DNA from: Amycolatopsis deserti | Lineage (GTDB): Bacteria; Actinomycetota; Actinomycetes; Mycobacteriales; Pseudonocardiaceae | Reading direction: 5' to 3' | DNA: 64,000 nucleotides | Assembly (NCBI RefSeq): GCF_014653945.1 | Contig: NZ_BNAU01000006.1 | Location: forward strand, 1-64,000 | Notes under the pieces: model-generated | What the model was told of the DNA's origin: nothing | What the model saw: the letters and a program-made list of their open reading frames with translations, nothing else | Databases searched by the model: none | Part shown: positions 26,841 to 34,838 of the stretch, in pieces | How the letters are laid out: each line of letters begins with the position of its first letter | Numbering within the stretch: the stretch's first letter is position 1 | Position numbers and translations under genes: made by a program

Positions 26841-26872
26841 CTCAGGTTAGGCCACCTAAGTAGGAGGTGGCC
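26841..26872 (+). promoter_or_regulatory. Iron-box-like sequence overlapping a ribosome-site hairpin
   Basis: CTCAGGT-TAGGCC-ACCTAAG (26841-26860) is a 7-6-7 inverted repeat with one mismatch and resembles the IdeR/DmdR iron box (TTAGGTTAGGCTAACCTAA) but is one base shorter. Overlapping it, GGCCACCT (26850-26857) pairs with AGGTGGCC (26865-26872), whose 3' arm includes the AGGAGGTGG ribosome site of the GTG at 26874. Iron control at DNA and/or RNA level is possible but unproven. Confidence 0.45.
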
Positions 26873-26873
26873 A

Positions 26874-27665
26874 GTGACCGAGATCCGACGTCCGCCCGCA
26901 CCCAGCCCCGCCGAGCGCGCGAAGACCATCGCCGTGCGGAACGGCCCGGGCGCGCTGCTGCCCACCGCGGGCGACCCGGCCGGCAGCGACCGCGTGGTGC
27001 CCGAGCTGCACCACGTCCACCCCAGCGGCAGCGTCAGCGTCCTGCTGCCGGACGACCACCCGCTGCTGGCCCGCACCCGCGCGGCGGACCGCGGCGAGCT
27101 GGCCGTGGTGTTCGAACTCGCCGACCACGCACCGGTCGACCTGCGGGAACCCGTCCGCGGGCTGCTGTGGATCACCGGCTGGCTGCGGCACCTCAGCCCG
27201 GAGGCGGCCCGCGCGCGGGCGGTGTCGATCGCGGAGGCGCGGCCCGATCCGCGCCTGCTGGACCTCGGCCACGGCCTGAGCCTGCTGCGGCTCACGCCCG
27301 CCTCGCTCGTCCTCGCCGATGCGGAAGGCACCCACTCGCTGCGCCCGCACATGTTCAACGCCGCCGCCGCGGACCCGTTCGCCGGCTACGAATCCGGCTG
27401 GCTGCGGCACCTGGAAAGCGATCACCCCGACGTGGTCGGTCAGCTCGCCCGGCACATCCCGGAGGAACTGCGCGGCGGCCGGATCCGCCCGCTCGGCCTC
27501 GACCAGTTCGGCCTGCGGCTGCGGGTCGAATCCGGCGACGGCGACCACGACGTGCGCCTGGCCTTCGCCAAGCCGGTGCACAGCCCCGCGCAGCTGAGCA
27601 TCGAGCTGCGCCGGCTGGTCGGCTGCCCGTTCCTGGCGAAGAACCAGATACGCGTCCAGCCCTAG
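26874..27665 (+). CDS. DUF2470-domain protein
   Basis: 263 residues from GTG 26874, preceded by a strong AGGAGGTGG. The C-terminal part (about 170-260; HMFNAAAADPFAGYESGWLRHL, ESDHPDVVGQL, AFAKPVHSPAQLSIELRRLV) matches the DUF2470 pattern that follows the flavin-reductase-like barrel in HugZ-type haem oxygenases. The N-terminal half has a split-barrel-like pattern (SVSVLLPDDHPLL; LWITGWLRHL). Such proteins are linked to haem or iron use, which fits the iron-box-like site upstream. Convergent with the PPOX gene; the two stop codons overlap in CTAG. Confidence 0.7.
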   Translation: MTEIRRPPAPSPAERAKTIAVRNGPGALLPTAGDPAGSDRVVPELHHVHPSGSVSVLLPDDHPLLARTRAADRGELAVVFELADHAPVDLREPVRGLLWITGWLRHLSPEAARARAVSIAEARPDPRLLDLGHGLSLLRLTPASLVLADAEGTHSLRPHMFNAAAADPFAGYESGWLRHLESDHPDVVGQLARHIPEELRGGRIRPLGLDQFGLRLRVESGDGDHDVRLAFAKPVHSPAQLSIELRRLVGCPFLAKNQIRVQP

Positions 27666-28120
27666 CCCAGCTCGGGCGGAAAACCACCGGTGGCGATCGG
27701 GCCCCACCGCTCGATCGTCACGCGGATGAGGCTCTTGTTCTGCTTGACCATCGCCTGGCGGTACTCGTCCCAGTCCGGGTGCTCCCCGGAGATCGACCGG
27801 AAGTACTCCACCAGCGGCTCGACGGCCTCGGGCACGTCGAGCACCTCGGCCCGGCCGTCGAACTGCACCCACGGCCCGTTCCAGTCGTCGGAGATCACGC
27901 ACGCCGACACGGCCGGGGTGCGGCGGGCGTTGCGGGTCTTGGCGCGCTGCGGGTAGGTCGCCACGACGAATCGGCCCTCCGGGTCGATCCCGGCGGTGAC
28001 CGGGGACAGCTGCGGGGTGCCGTCGGCGCGGGTGGTCATCAGGATGGCGCGGTGCCGGGGCCGGAGGAACTCCAGCAGCTCGGCGCGGTCCACGCGGTCA
28101 GCGGTCGCAATCTTGGCCAT
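27662..28120 (-). CDS. PPOX-class F420/flavin-dependent split-barrel protein
   Basis: 152 residues from ATG 28120. Split-barrel flavoenzyme fold of the pyridoxamine-phosphate-oxidase superfamily: LRPRHRAILMTTRADGTPQLSPV at the N-terminus, TYPQRAKTRNARRTPAV, then DDWNGPWVQFDGRAEV. In actinobacteria this class often uses F420 (FDOR-B) to reduce quinones, biliverdin or similar. Cofactor choice cannot be proven from sequence. The open frame upstream to 28927 is a shadow of the CPBP gene. Confidence 0.85.
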   Translation of the reverse strand: MAKIATADRVDRAELLEFLRPRHRAILMTTRADGTPQLSPVTAGIDPEGRFVVATYPQRAKTRNARRTPAVSACVISDDWNGPWVQFDGRAEVLDVPEAVEPLVEYFRSISGEHPDWDEYRQAMVKQNKSLIRVTIERWGPIATGGFPPELG

Positions 28121-28144
28121 GTCACCAGACGGTAGCGTGCGGAC

Positions 28145-28945
28145 GTGCTCAGCTCCTGGCTCCGCCCCGAACGTCCCGCGATGCCCGAACCGGTGGACGC
28201 TGACACGGCACGGCGGCTGAAGATCGAGCTGGTCGTCGTCTTCTCGATCACCCTGGGCCTGTCCGGCGCACGCAGCCTGCTGTCGCTGATCGACTCGCTC
28301 CTGCAGCCGGAACCGCTGTCCGATCAGCACGTCGCGCTGAACGTCCCGCAGCGCGCGGCCGACCTGCTGGACCTGCTCGCCCAGCTGCTGTCGGCGGTGC
28401 AGCTCGTCGGCTGGGGCGCGCTCGGCGCGTACCTGCTGTGGCGCGGCGGGATGAAGCTGGCCGAGGTGGGCCTGGACCGCGACCGCCCGGGCCGGGACGT
28501 GCTGTGGGGCGCCGGGCTGGCCGCGTTGATCGGCGTTCCGGGGCTGGTGCTGTACTTCGTCGGCTGGAAGCTCGGGTTCAACCTCGCGGTCGTCCCGTCC
28601 CGGCTGAACGACACGTGGTGGCGCCCGATCGCGCTGACGCTGTCCGCCTTCGGCAACGCCTTCGCCGAGGAAGTGCTGGTCGTCGGCTACCTGCTGACCC
28701 GGCTGCGGCAGCTGGCCTGGCGCGAGAACACGGCGCTGGTCGCCGCCGCCGTGCTGCGCGGGTCCTACCACCTCTACCAGGGCTTCGGCGGGTTCGTCGG
28801 CAACTTCGTCATGGGACTGGTGTTCGGTCGCGTGTGGCAGCGGACCAACCGGCTGGTGCCGCTGGTCGTCGCGCACACGCTGCTCGACGTCGTCTCGTTC
28901 GTCGGGTACTCGCTGCTCCGCGGACACGTCAGCTGGCTTCCCTGA
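28145..28945 (+). CDS. CPBP-family intramembrane metalloprotease
   Basis: 266 residues with about seven hydrophobic segments, from GTG 28145. The CPBP/CAAX-protease motifs are visible: motif 1 [15 protein letters not shown] (EExxxR-like), motif 2 [21 protein letters not shown] (HxxxG), and motif 3 [10 protein letters not shown] (HxxxD). These membrane proteases include prenyl-protein processing enzymes, bacteriocin-immunity proteins and regulators. The substrate is unknown. The start is 24 bases from the divergent PPOX start. Confidence 0.85.
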   Translation: MLSSWLRPERPAMPEPVDADTARRLKIELVVVFSITLGLSGARSLLSLIDSLLQPEPLSDQHVALNVPQRAADLLDLLAQLLSAVQLVGWGALGAYLLWRGGMKLAEVGLDRDRPGRDVLWGAGLAALIGVPGLVLYFVGWKLGFNLAVVPSRLNDTWWRPIALTLSAFGNAFAEEVLVVGYLLTRLRQLAWRENTALVAAAVLRGSYHLYQGFGGFVGNFVMGLVFGRVWQRTNRLVPLVVAHTLLDVVSFVGYSLLRGHVSWLP

Positions 28946-28961
28946 GCACTACGCTCAGCGC

Positions 28962-30170
28962 GTGACCAACGAATCCCCCCGGGTGGACAGCGAGGTCGGC
29001 CCGCTGCGCGCCGTGCTGCTCCACCGGCCGGGCAACGAGCTCACGAGGCTCACCCCGCGCAACAACGACAAGCTGCTATTCGACTCGATCCCGTGGGTCG
29101 GCCGCGCCCAGGAGGAGCACGACGCGTTCGCCGAGGTCCTGCGCGGCCGCGGGGTCGAGGTGCTGCTGCTGGCCGAGGTGCTGCGGGAGGCGCTGGCCGA
29201 TCCACGCGCGCACGCCGCCGGGGTGCACGCCGCGGTCGACGACCGGCGGCTAGGCGAGGATCTGGGGGACGCGCTGCGCTCGCACCTGTCCGGTGTGGAC
29301 GCCGCGACGCTGACCGAGGTCCTGATGGCCGGCCTGACCTTCGAGGAGCTGCCCGCCGCCGAGGGCGCGTCGCTGGTCCGCAAGATCCACCACCCGCACG
29401 ACTTCGCGGTCGACCCGCTGCCGAACCTGCTGTTCACCCGCGACTCGTCGGTGTGGATCGCCGACCGGGTGGCGATCTCGTCGCTGGCGATGCCGGCCAG
29501 GCGCCGCGAGACCGCGCTGCTCGACCTCGTCTACGCCTACCACCCGCGGTTCTCCCACGCCTCGCGCGCGTACGGCGCCCACTCCGCCCCCGTCGAGGGC
29601 GGGGACGTGCTGCTGCTCGCGCCGGGCGTGCTGGCCGTCGGCATCGGCGAGCGCACGACGGCCGCGGGTGCGGAGTCGCTGGCGCGCTCGCTGTTCGCCG
29701 ACGACATCGCCCACACCGTGCTCGCGGTGCCGATCGCGCAGGCCCGCGCCACCATGCACCTGGACACCGTCTGCACGATGGTCGCGCCGGACGCGGTGGT
29801 GATGTACCCGCTGGCGCGCGACGAGCTGGTGGCGTTCACGCTGCGCCCGGACGGTGACGGCTCGCTGCGTGTGGACGGCCCGCAGCCGTTCCTGCACGCC
29901 GCGGCCGAGGCGATGGGTATCGAGAAGCTGCGCGTGATCGACACCGGCCTCGACCCGGTGACCGCGGAACGCGAGCAGTGGGACGACGGCAACAACACGC
30001 TGGCGCTCGCGCCGGGCGTGGTGGTGGGCTACGAGCGCAACGTGGAGACCAACGCGCGGCTGGCGGACGCCGGCATCGAGGTGCTGGCCATCGCCGGTTC
30101 CGAGCTGGGCTCCGGCCGCGGCGGGCCGCGCTGCATGTCGTGCCCCGTCGTGCGTGACCCGATCGGGTAA
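28962..30170 (+). CDS. arcA: Arginine deiminase
   Basis: 402 residues from GTG 28962. Converts L-arginine to citrulline and ammonia. Family marks: [46 protein letters not shown] (FTRD), [16 protein letters not shown]-like [11 protein letters not shown], and the C-terminal catalytic Cys in [10 protein letters not shown] (C391 expected nucleophile). No arcB, arcC or arginine/ornithine antiporter is adjacent, so it stands alone rather than in the usual ATP-yielding operon. It may serve pH defence or nitrogen release. Confidence 0.95.
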   Translation: MTNESPRVDSEVGPLRAVLLHRPGNELTRLTPRNNDKLLFDSIPWVGRAQEEHDAFAEVLRGRGVEVLLLAEVLREALADPRAHAAGVHAAVDDRRLGEDLGDALRSHLSGVDAATLTEVLMAGLTFEELPAAEGASLVRKIHHPHDFAVDPLPNLLFTRDSSVWIADRVAISSLAMPARRRETALLDLVYAYHPRFSHASRAYGAHSAPVEGGDVLLLAPGVLAVGIGERTTAAGAESLARSLFADDIAHTVLAVPIAQARATMHLDTVCTMVAPDAVVMYPLARDELVAFTLRPDGDGSLRVDGPQPFLHAAAEAMGIEKLRVIDTGLDPVTAEREQWDDGNNTLALAPGVVVGYERNVETNARLADAGIEVLAIAGSELGSGRGGPRCMSCPVVRDPIG

Positions 30171-30189
30171 TTAGGAAAGGCTAAGCTGA
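30171..30189. promoter_or_regulatory. IdeR/DmdR-like iron box 1 upstream of ferritin
   Basis: TTAGGAAAGGCTAAGCTGA matches 15 of 19 positions of the IdeR consensus TTAGGTTAGGCTAACCTAA. It starts directly after the arcA stop and lies about 120 bases upstream of the predicted ferritin start. In mycobacteria, tandem IdeR sites at this distance activate bfrB when iron is plentiful. Confidence 0.6.
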
Positions 30190-30220
30190 ATTAGTACGTC
30201 CTAAATAAGCACTTCCTAAT

Positions 30221-30239
30221 CTCGGTAAGCCTACCCAAA
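30221..30239. promoter_or_regulatory. IdeR/DmdR-like iron box 2 upstream of ferritin
   Basis: On the minus strand the sequence TTTGGGTAGGCTTACCGAG matches 14 of 19 positions of the IdeR consensus. It is centred about 50 bases from box 1 and about 38 bases upstream of the -35 hexamer at 30268, a plausible place for an activator. TTAGGAA and TTCCTAA between the boxes may be further half-sites. Confidence 0.55.
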
Positions 30240-30267
30240 CGAAAGAGGAATCACCAGGTCCGAATGG

Positions 30268-30294
30268 TTGACGATCAGCGAAATGGCCTATTCT
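30268..30294 (+). promoter_or_regulatory. bfrB: Probable leaderless promoter of ferritin gene
   Basis: TTGACG (30268-30273) and TATTCT (30289-30294) are separated by 15 bases, somewhat short. The ATG at 30301 is seven bases after the -10 box, where transcription would start. No ribosome site precedes the ATG, so the mRNA is probably leaderless, which is common in actinobacteria. Confidence 0.55.
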
Positions 30295-30300
30295 TGAGTC

Positions 30301-30849
30301 ATGGCGATGCTGAAGAAAGAACCGCGCTCCAAGTTCTACGAACTCCTGCAGCAGCAGGTGCAGAACGAGTTCCACGCTTCCCAGCAGTACGTGGCGCTGG
30401 CGGTCTGGTTCGACAACGCGGACCTGCCCCAGCTGGCCAAGCACTTCTACCGCCAGGCGGTGGAGGAGCGCAACCACGCGCTCGCGCTCGTGCGGTACAT
30501 GATCGACACCGACCACCACGTGGACATCCCGCCGACCCGTGAGGTCCGCAACGACTTCGCCGAGCCCGTCGAACTGGTCGAGCTGGCGCTGGAGCAGGAG
30601 AAGGAGGTCACGGCCGACTTCCACACCCTGATGAAGGCCGCCCGCGCCGAGGACGACTACCAGGGCGAGCAGTTCCTCCAGTGGTTCCTCAAGGAACAGG
30701 TCGAGGAGGTGTCGCAGATGTCCACGCTGCTCAACGTGGTCAAGCGCGCCAACGGCAACATGTTCGAGGTGGAGACCTGGCTGGCCCGCGAGGCCGTCGG
30801 CGACGACGGCGCCTCGGACATGCCGCCGGTCGCCGGTGGCGCCCTGTAG
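30301..30849 (+). CDS. bfrB: Ferritin (BfrB-like)
   Basis: 182 residues, non-haem ferritin that forms a 24-mer iron store. The sequence follows mycobacterial BfrB from memory: QNEFHASQQYVALAVWFD, LPQLAKHFYRQAVEERNHA, GEQFLQWFLKEQVEEV and FEVETWLARE. Ferroxidase ligands are visible (E of QNEF, EExxH in VEERNHA, and E of EQ..EE). The start is probably a leaderless ATG, with two iron-box-like sites upstream suggesting activation under iron excess. A strong terminator follows at 30873. Confidence 0.95.
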   Translation: MAMLKKEPRSKFYELLQQQVQNEFHASQQYVALAVWFDNADLPQLAKHFYRQAVEERNHALALVRYMIDTDHHVDIPPTREVRNDFAEPVELVELALEQEKEVTADFHTLMKAARAEDDYQGEQFLQWFLKEQVEEVSQMSTLLNVVKRANGNMFEVETWLAREAVGDDGASDMPPVAGGAL

Positions 30850-30872
30850 GACCGCCATACCGCGGAGCGCAC

Positions 30873-30902
30873 CAGAGCCCGGGCCGATCGGCCCGGGCTC
30901 TG
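30873..30902. terminator. Strong hairpin terminator between convergent genes
   Basis: CAGAGCCCGGGCC (30873-30885) pairs perfectly with GGCCCGGGCTCTG (30890-30902) around a GATC loop. It sits between the ferritin stop and the stop of the minus-strand gene at 30908, so it can serve both. No T-run is present, as usual in high-GC actinobacteria. Confidence 0.8.
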
Positions 30903-30907
30903 CGCTG

Positions 30908-31723
30908 TCAGCAGCCCGGCGCGGCGACCAGTTCCCAGTTCACGACCGTGTCGGTGGAATCGACGTAGAACGTGTAGCTGGCACCCGATCCGGTGGCGGC
31001 GCTGTAATTGCCCGCACCGGCCGTCAAATCAGGATAGGCATTCCTCAGTTCCGCGACCGTGGACCCGGTGCCGGCGTTTTCCGGAGTGCGCGCGCCGGTC
31101 GCCGCGAACACCAACACTCCACCGGACGGCGAAATGGTCACCGACGCGATGTTCGCCGCGCCTTCGGCGAGCCGGTAGGTGGTGCATTCGGTGGGCGCGG
31201 TGTCCGCGTCGTCGAGCATTCCGGTGGCCTTGGCCTCGTCGAAGCTCATCCCGAGCCGCAACTGCCGGTAGCCGCTGGGGCCGAGGACGACGCCGGTGGC
31301 CGGCTCCGGGCGGGCACTCGGGCGGCTGCTGCTCGGCGACGAGGTGCGGGTGGTGCCGGCCGGGGGCGGCGCGGGTGTCGCGGTGGTGGTCGGCACCGGC
31401 GGGGGCGGCTGCGTGGGCAACTCGGGGAACGACGGCGGCACCACGACCGGTCCGGGAGCTTCCGAGGTCGCGGCCGGGACGCTGGTGGTGGGACGGGCGG
31501 CCTGGTGCACGCCGGGATCCTGGCGTGCGGCCGCGAGACCCAGGGTGACCAGCAGAGCGGCGGTGAGGACGCCCCCGGAGGCGGCCACGGCGGTGCGGCG
31601 GCGACGACGACGGCGGGCGCCGCGGACGATGGTGCTCTCGGCTCCCGGGACAGGCGTGATCGCCAGCCGGTCGTCGTCGAACAGCCGCCGCAGCTCGTCA
31701 CCGAGCTCGTCGTCGGGGTTCAC
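30908..31723 (-). CDS. Membrane-anchored probable anti-sigma/partner protein of SigE-type factor
   Basis: 271 residues from GTG 31723, overlapping the sigma-factor stop in GTGA. The cytoplasmic N-terminus (NPDDELGDELRRLFDDDR) is followed by RRRRRRR, one membrane span (TAVAASGGVLTAALLVTLGL), a long Pro/Thr/Ser extracytoplasmic linker, and a C-terminal domain (GPSGYRQLRLGMSFDEAKATG; VTISPSGGVLVF) that recalls secreted substrate- or wall-sensing domains. No zinc motif is visible. Coupling to an ECF sigma gene suggests an anti-sigma or sensor role (inference). Confidence 0.65.
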   Translation of the reverse strand: MNPDDELGDELRRLFDDDRLAITPVPGAESTIVRGARRRRRRRTAVAASGGVLTAALLVTLGLAAARQDPGVHQAARPTTSVPAATSEAPGPVVVPPSFPELPTQPPPPVPTTTATPAPPPAGTTRTSSPSSSRPSARPEPATGVVLGPSGYRQLRLGMSFDEAKATGMLDDADTAPTECTTYRLAEGAANIASVTISPSGGVLVFAATGARTPENAGTGSTVAELRNAYPDLTAGAGNYSAATGSGASYTFYVDSTDTVVNWELVAAPGC

Positions 31724-32223
31724 CAGTCGTCCCTCCCTCCGGAGATCGAGCCGATCTTGCTCCGCAGCGTCGAGATCGCCTTGCTGGCCTGGCTCTTCAC
31801 CGTGCCCGTGCTGACGCCCAGCGAGGACGCGATCTCGGCCTCGGACAGGCCCTCGTAGTAGCGGAGCACGATGACCGCGCGCTGGCGCGGCGGCAGCTCG
31901 CGCAGGGCCTGCCACAGCGGCTCGTGCTCGAACGGGTCCACCGGTTCGGCGGTGCGCTGCTCGGGCAGGTCGGCGACCAGGCTCTCCCGCTTGAGGCGCC
32001 GCCAGCGGCTGATGTGCGCGTTCGCCATCGCGCGCCGGACGTAGGCCAGCGGGTCGGCCGCCTTGCGTTGCACGTGGGTCCAGCGGGAACCGATCTTCTC
32101 CAGCACGGTCTGCACCAGGTCGGCGGCGTCGTGCGGATTACCGGTGAGCGCGTGGCCGTAGCGGAGCAGACCGGGCAGGCTCGCCTGGACGAACTCGCCG
32201 AAGTCCGCCAGCTCCTCGCTCAC
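31720..32223 (-). CDS. SigE-family ECF RNA polymerase sigma factor
   Basis: 167 residues from GTG 32223; GGAGGGGG lies about seven bases upstream. Region sigma2 contains YGHALTGNPHDAADLVQTVLEKIGSRW and VRRAMANAHISRWRR; sigma4 contains LPPRQRAVIVLRYYEGLSEAEIA and a helix ending GTVKSQASKAI. This is the short ECF group common in actinobacteria, called SigE family (not mycobacterial SigE). Its overlap with the membrane partner gene suggests control through that protein. Longer upstream starts exist but lack a ribosome site. Confidence 0.9.
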   Translation of the reverse strand: MSEELADFGEFVQASLPGLLRYGHALTGNPHDAADLVQTVLEKIGSRWTHVQRKAADPLAYVRRAMANAHISRWRRLKRESLVADLPEQRTAEPVDPFEHEPLWQALRELPPRQRAVIVLRYYEGLSEAEIASSLGVSTGTVKSQASKAISTLRSKIGSISGGRDDW

Positions 32224-32380
32224 CGCTGACCCCCTCCCCGCCGCGCGGCCGCCTCCCCAGGCGATGGCCGTCGCGGCCGAGGTCACCGTATCGCCTCCCT
32301 CGTCCGTGCGTCTTGCCCCTTCGCCGAGTCCACGCATGACGGCCCCCTCCGGTTGTCCGGCGCTCTCCGGGGGGGACGTC

Positions 32381-32731
32381 TCAGCGGGGGTCTCGTTGCG
32401 CGAGGCTCCCGGGCAGCTCGAAGGTCCCGTCCGGGCCCGGCGGGAACGGGTGCACGGCCACCACGGCCTCGGCGCGGATGGGCCCGTAGACGTGCGGGAA
32501 GAGGATGCCGTCCGGATGCGGAGGATCGCCCGCTTCCCAGCGCAGCGGGACGTCCAGGCGGGCCGGGTCGATTTCCAGCAGCACCAGGTCCGTGCGGCCG
32601 GCGTAGAGCGCGTTCGCCGGGATCGCCACCGTGCCCGGATCGGAACAGTGGATGAAGCCCACGGTGTCCAGGGACGGGGCGCGGTAGTCCGCGCCCGTCC
32701 ACTCGGCGGCCGCACAGAGGTGCAGGATCAC
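32381..32731 (-). CDS. DUF952-family protein
   Basis: 116 residues from GTG 32731, sharing one base with the upstream TAG (TAGTG). DUF952 pattern: ILHLCAAAEWTGA at the start, VGFIHCSDP, DLVLLEIDPARL, WEAGDPPHPDGILFPHVYGPI. The conserved HxC and F/HVYGP residues resemble ADP-ribosyl-type or small-molecule-binding folds, but no activity is established. Translationally coupled to the DUF5926 gene. Confidence 0.85.
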   Translation of the reverse strand: MILHLCAAAEWTGADYRAPSLDTVGFIHCSDPGTVAIPANALYAGRTDLVLLEIDPARLDVPLRWEAGDPPHPDGILFPHVYGPIRAEAVVAVHPFPPGPDGTFELPGSLAQRDPR

Positions 32732-33606
32732 TAGCGGAGCGTCAGCTGCCGTCCGACCAGGCCGTCGCGGGCGCGACGCTCGGCGGCGGTCAGCGGCTCG
32801 GCGTCCACCGACTTGAGGGCCTCGTCCAGGCGCGCGCCCAGCTGCTCGGCCGGCTCGACCCACTCGCGGGCGTGCGCCTCCGGGTCCAGGTCCCAGACCG
32901 GCACCAGCAGGCCGTGCGCGCGGAACGACCCCGCGTAGCGGGAGCCCTCGCCGAGCGACAGCTCACCGGCCGCGGACAGCCGCGCAAGCGCTTGCATCAG
33001 GCGACCCTCCGGCTCCGGGCGGACCCAGCGCAGGTGCGCCTTCTCCCCGGCGAGCACCCAGTACGAGCCGGTGCCCAGCCGCTCGGTCGGCATGATCGCC
33101 TCGTTGGCGCGCTCCAGCGACACCTTGACCTCGCCGCTGGGGTCGGTGTCCTCGGGCAGCCACCAGTCGAAGTTCGAGTGCAGGGTGACGTCCAGCTCGG
33201 CGTCGGCCACCAGCAGGTCCTGCAGGCGCTCGCCCTCGGCGGGCGGGCTGGTGGTGTCCGGCACCGGCAGCACGTCGCCCGGCTCGGCCGTCAGCGCCCA
33301 GCGGATCGCGCGGCCCAGGTCGCGGCTCACGTCGCTGGAGCGGGTCTGCACCTGGAGGCCGACGAACACCTCGCCGTCGGTGCGCACGAAAGCGGCCGCG
33401 GCCATCGGCAGCACGGTCGCCAGCGTGATCTTCCGGTCCCCGGCGTCCACAAGGGACAGCGGCGCGGTGGCCGACGGCACGAACTCGCGCAGCGCGATCA
33501 GCTCCGGCTCGGCGGCCAGCCCCTCGAACGGCTGCCCCACGAACACGTCGCGGATCTTCGGTGCCTTGTCCTTCTTCGGACCCCGCTTGCGCGCGCCCTT
33601 GCCCAT
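32731..33606 (-). CDS. DUF5926-family protein
   Basis: 291 residues from ATG 33606, with GAGGAGG six to eight bases upstream. Basic N-terminus (MGKGARKRGPKKDK), then VFVGQPFEGLAAE, LREFVPSATAPL, and RLGTGSYWVLAGEKAHLRWVRP, all typical of the actinobacterial DUF5926 family. The C-terminal region is rich in Glu and Ala. Function is unknown. Divergent from the P450 gene across 77 bases. Confidence 0.85.
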   Translation of the reverse strand: MGKGARKRGPKKDKAPKIRDVFVGQPFEGLAAEPELIALREFVPSATAPLSLVDAGDRKITLATVLPMAAAAFVRTDGEVFVGLQVQTRSSDVSRDLGRAIRWALTAEPGDVLPVPDTTSPPAEGERLQDLLVADAELDVTLHSNFDWWLPEDTDPSGEVKVSLERANEAIMPTERLGTGSYWVLAGEKAHLRWVRPEPEGRLMQALARLSAAGELSLGEGSRYAGSFRAHGLLVPVWDLDPEAHAREWVEPAEQLGARLDEALKSVDAEPLTAAERRARDGLVGRQLTLR

Positions 33607-33683
33607 CTCGCCTCCTCGACTACAGGCCGCAGACGCTACCGAACCGGGCACGGCCCGCCGGATCGGGGGATTAGGCTCGGGTC

Positions 33684-34838
33684 GTGTTCGATCCCCGTGA
33701 CCCCGCCTTCCTCGCCGACCCCTACCCGGAGTTCGCCCGCCTGCGCGCGCAGGCGCCGGTGCACCGGCACGACGGGCTGGGCCTGGCGATCGCGGTGTCC
33801 CACGCGGCCGCGTCGGCCGTGCTGCGCCACCGCGGGCTGGGCCGGATCTGGACCGACGCGAGCCCGGCCGAGCAGTTCGTGTCGTTCAACCTGCTGCACC
33901 GCAACTCGCTGCTGGAGAACGAACCGCCGGTGCACACGCGGCTGCGCCGGTCGATCTCGTCGGCGTTCGGGCGCGGGCACGTGGAGCGGCTGCGGCCGAC
34001 GGTGATGAAGCTGGCGGACGACCTGGTGGCGAAGCTCGCCGCGGCCGGCTCGGGTGACCTGCTGGAGGCGCTCGCGCAACCGCTGCCGGTCGCGGTGATC
34101 TCCGAGCTGCTCGACGTGCCGGAGGCCGACCGGCCGCGGCTGGTGCCGTGGTCGAACGCGATCGTGAAGATGTACGAGTACGGGCTGCCCGAGGAGGGCC
34201 GGGTGGCGGCCGAGCGCGCGGCGACCGAGTTCGTCGAGTTCCTGCGGGAACTGGCCGGACGGCGGCGCCGGGAGCCGGGCGAGGACCTGATCACGGACTT
34301 GCTGAACGCCGAGTTGACCGAGGACGAGGTGGTCGCCACCGCGGTGCTGCTGCTGATGGCCGGCCACGAGGCGACGGTCAACGTGATCGGCAACGGCGTG
34401 TGGGCCCTGCTGCGGCACCCGGACCAGTGGCAGCGCCTGGTCGACGACCCGGAGCTGATGCCGACCGCGGTGGAGGAGCTGATCCGCTTCGACGCGCCGC
34501 TGCAGCTGTTCGAGCGCACCGCGACCGAGGATGTCGAGATCGCCGGCTTCCGGGTGGCGAAGGGCGAGAAGATCGCCGCGCTGCTGGGTGCGGCCGCGCG
34601 CGACCCGGAGGTGTTCGCCGACCCGGACACGCTGGACGTCGGCCGCACCGAGGGCACGCACCTGGGCTTCGGCGCGGGGATCCACTACTGCATCGGCGCG
34701 CCGCTGGCCCGGATCGAGATCGCCGCCGCGCTGGCAGCGTTGACCACGCGGCTGCCCGGCCTGCGCCTGGTGGCCGAACCAGAGCGGCGGCCGGAGTTCG
34801 TGATCCGCGGGCTGAAGAACCTGCCGGTGACGGTCTAG
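33684..34838 (+). CDS. Cytochrome P450
   Basis: 384 residues from GTG 33684, a soluble class I bacterial P450. Landmarks: ENEPPVHTRLRRSISSAF (helix C), I-helix LLLMAGHEATVN, ExxR in VEELIR, and haem loop GFGAGIHYCIGAPLAR with axial Cys336. The conserved I-helix Thr after Glu is Ala (AGHEAT), as in EryF-like enzymes, where substrate or water takes over its role. No ferredoxin or reductase gene is adjacent. The substrate is unknown. Confidence 0.93.
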   Translation: MFDPRDPAFLADPYPEFARLRAQAPVHRHDGLGLAIAVSHAAASAVLRHRGLGRIWTDASPAEQFVSFNLLHRNSLLENEPPVHTRLRRSISSAFGRGHVERLRPTVMKLADDLVAKLAAAGSGDLLEALAQPLPVAVISELLDVPEADRPRLVPWSNAIVKMYEYGLPEEGRVAAERAATEFVEFLRELAGRRRREPGEDLITDLLNAELTEDEVVATAVLLLMAGHEATVNVIGNGVWALLRHPDQWQRLVDDPELMPTAVEELIRFDAPLQLFERTATEDVEIAGFRVAKGEKIAALLGAAARDPEVFADPDTLDVGRTEGTHLGFGAGIHYCIGAPLARIEIAAALAALTTRLPGLRLVAEPERRPEFVIRGLKNLPVTV

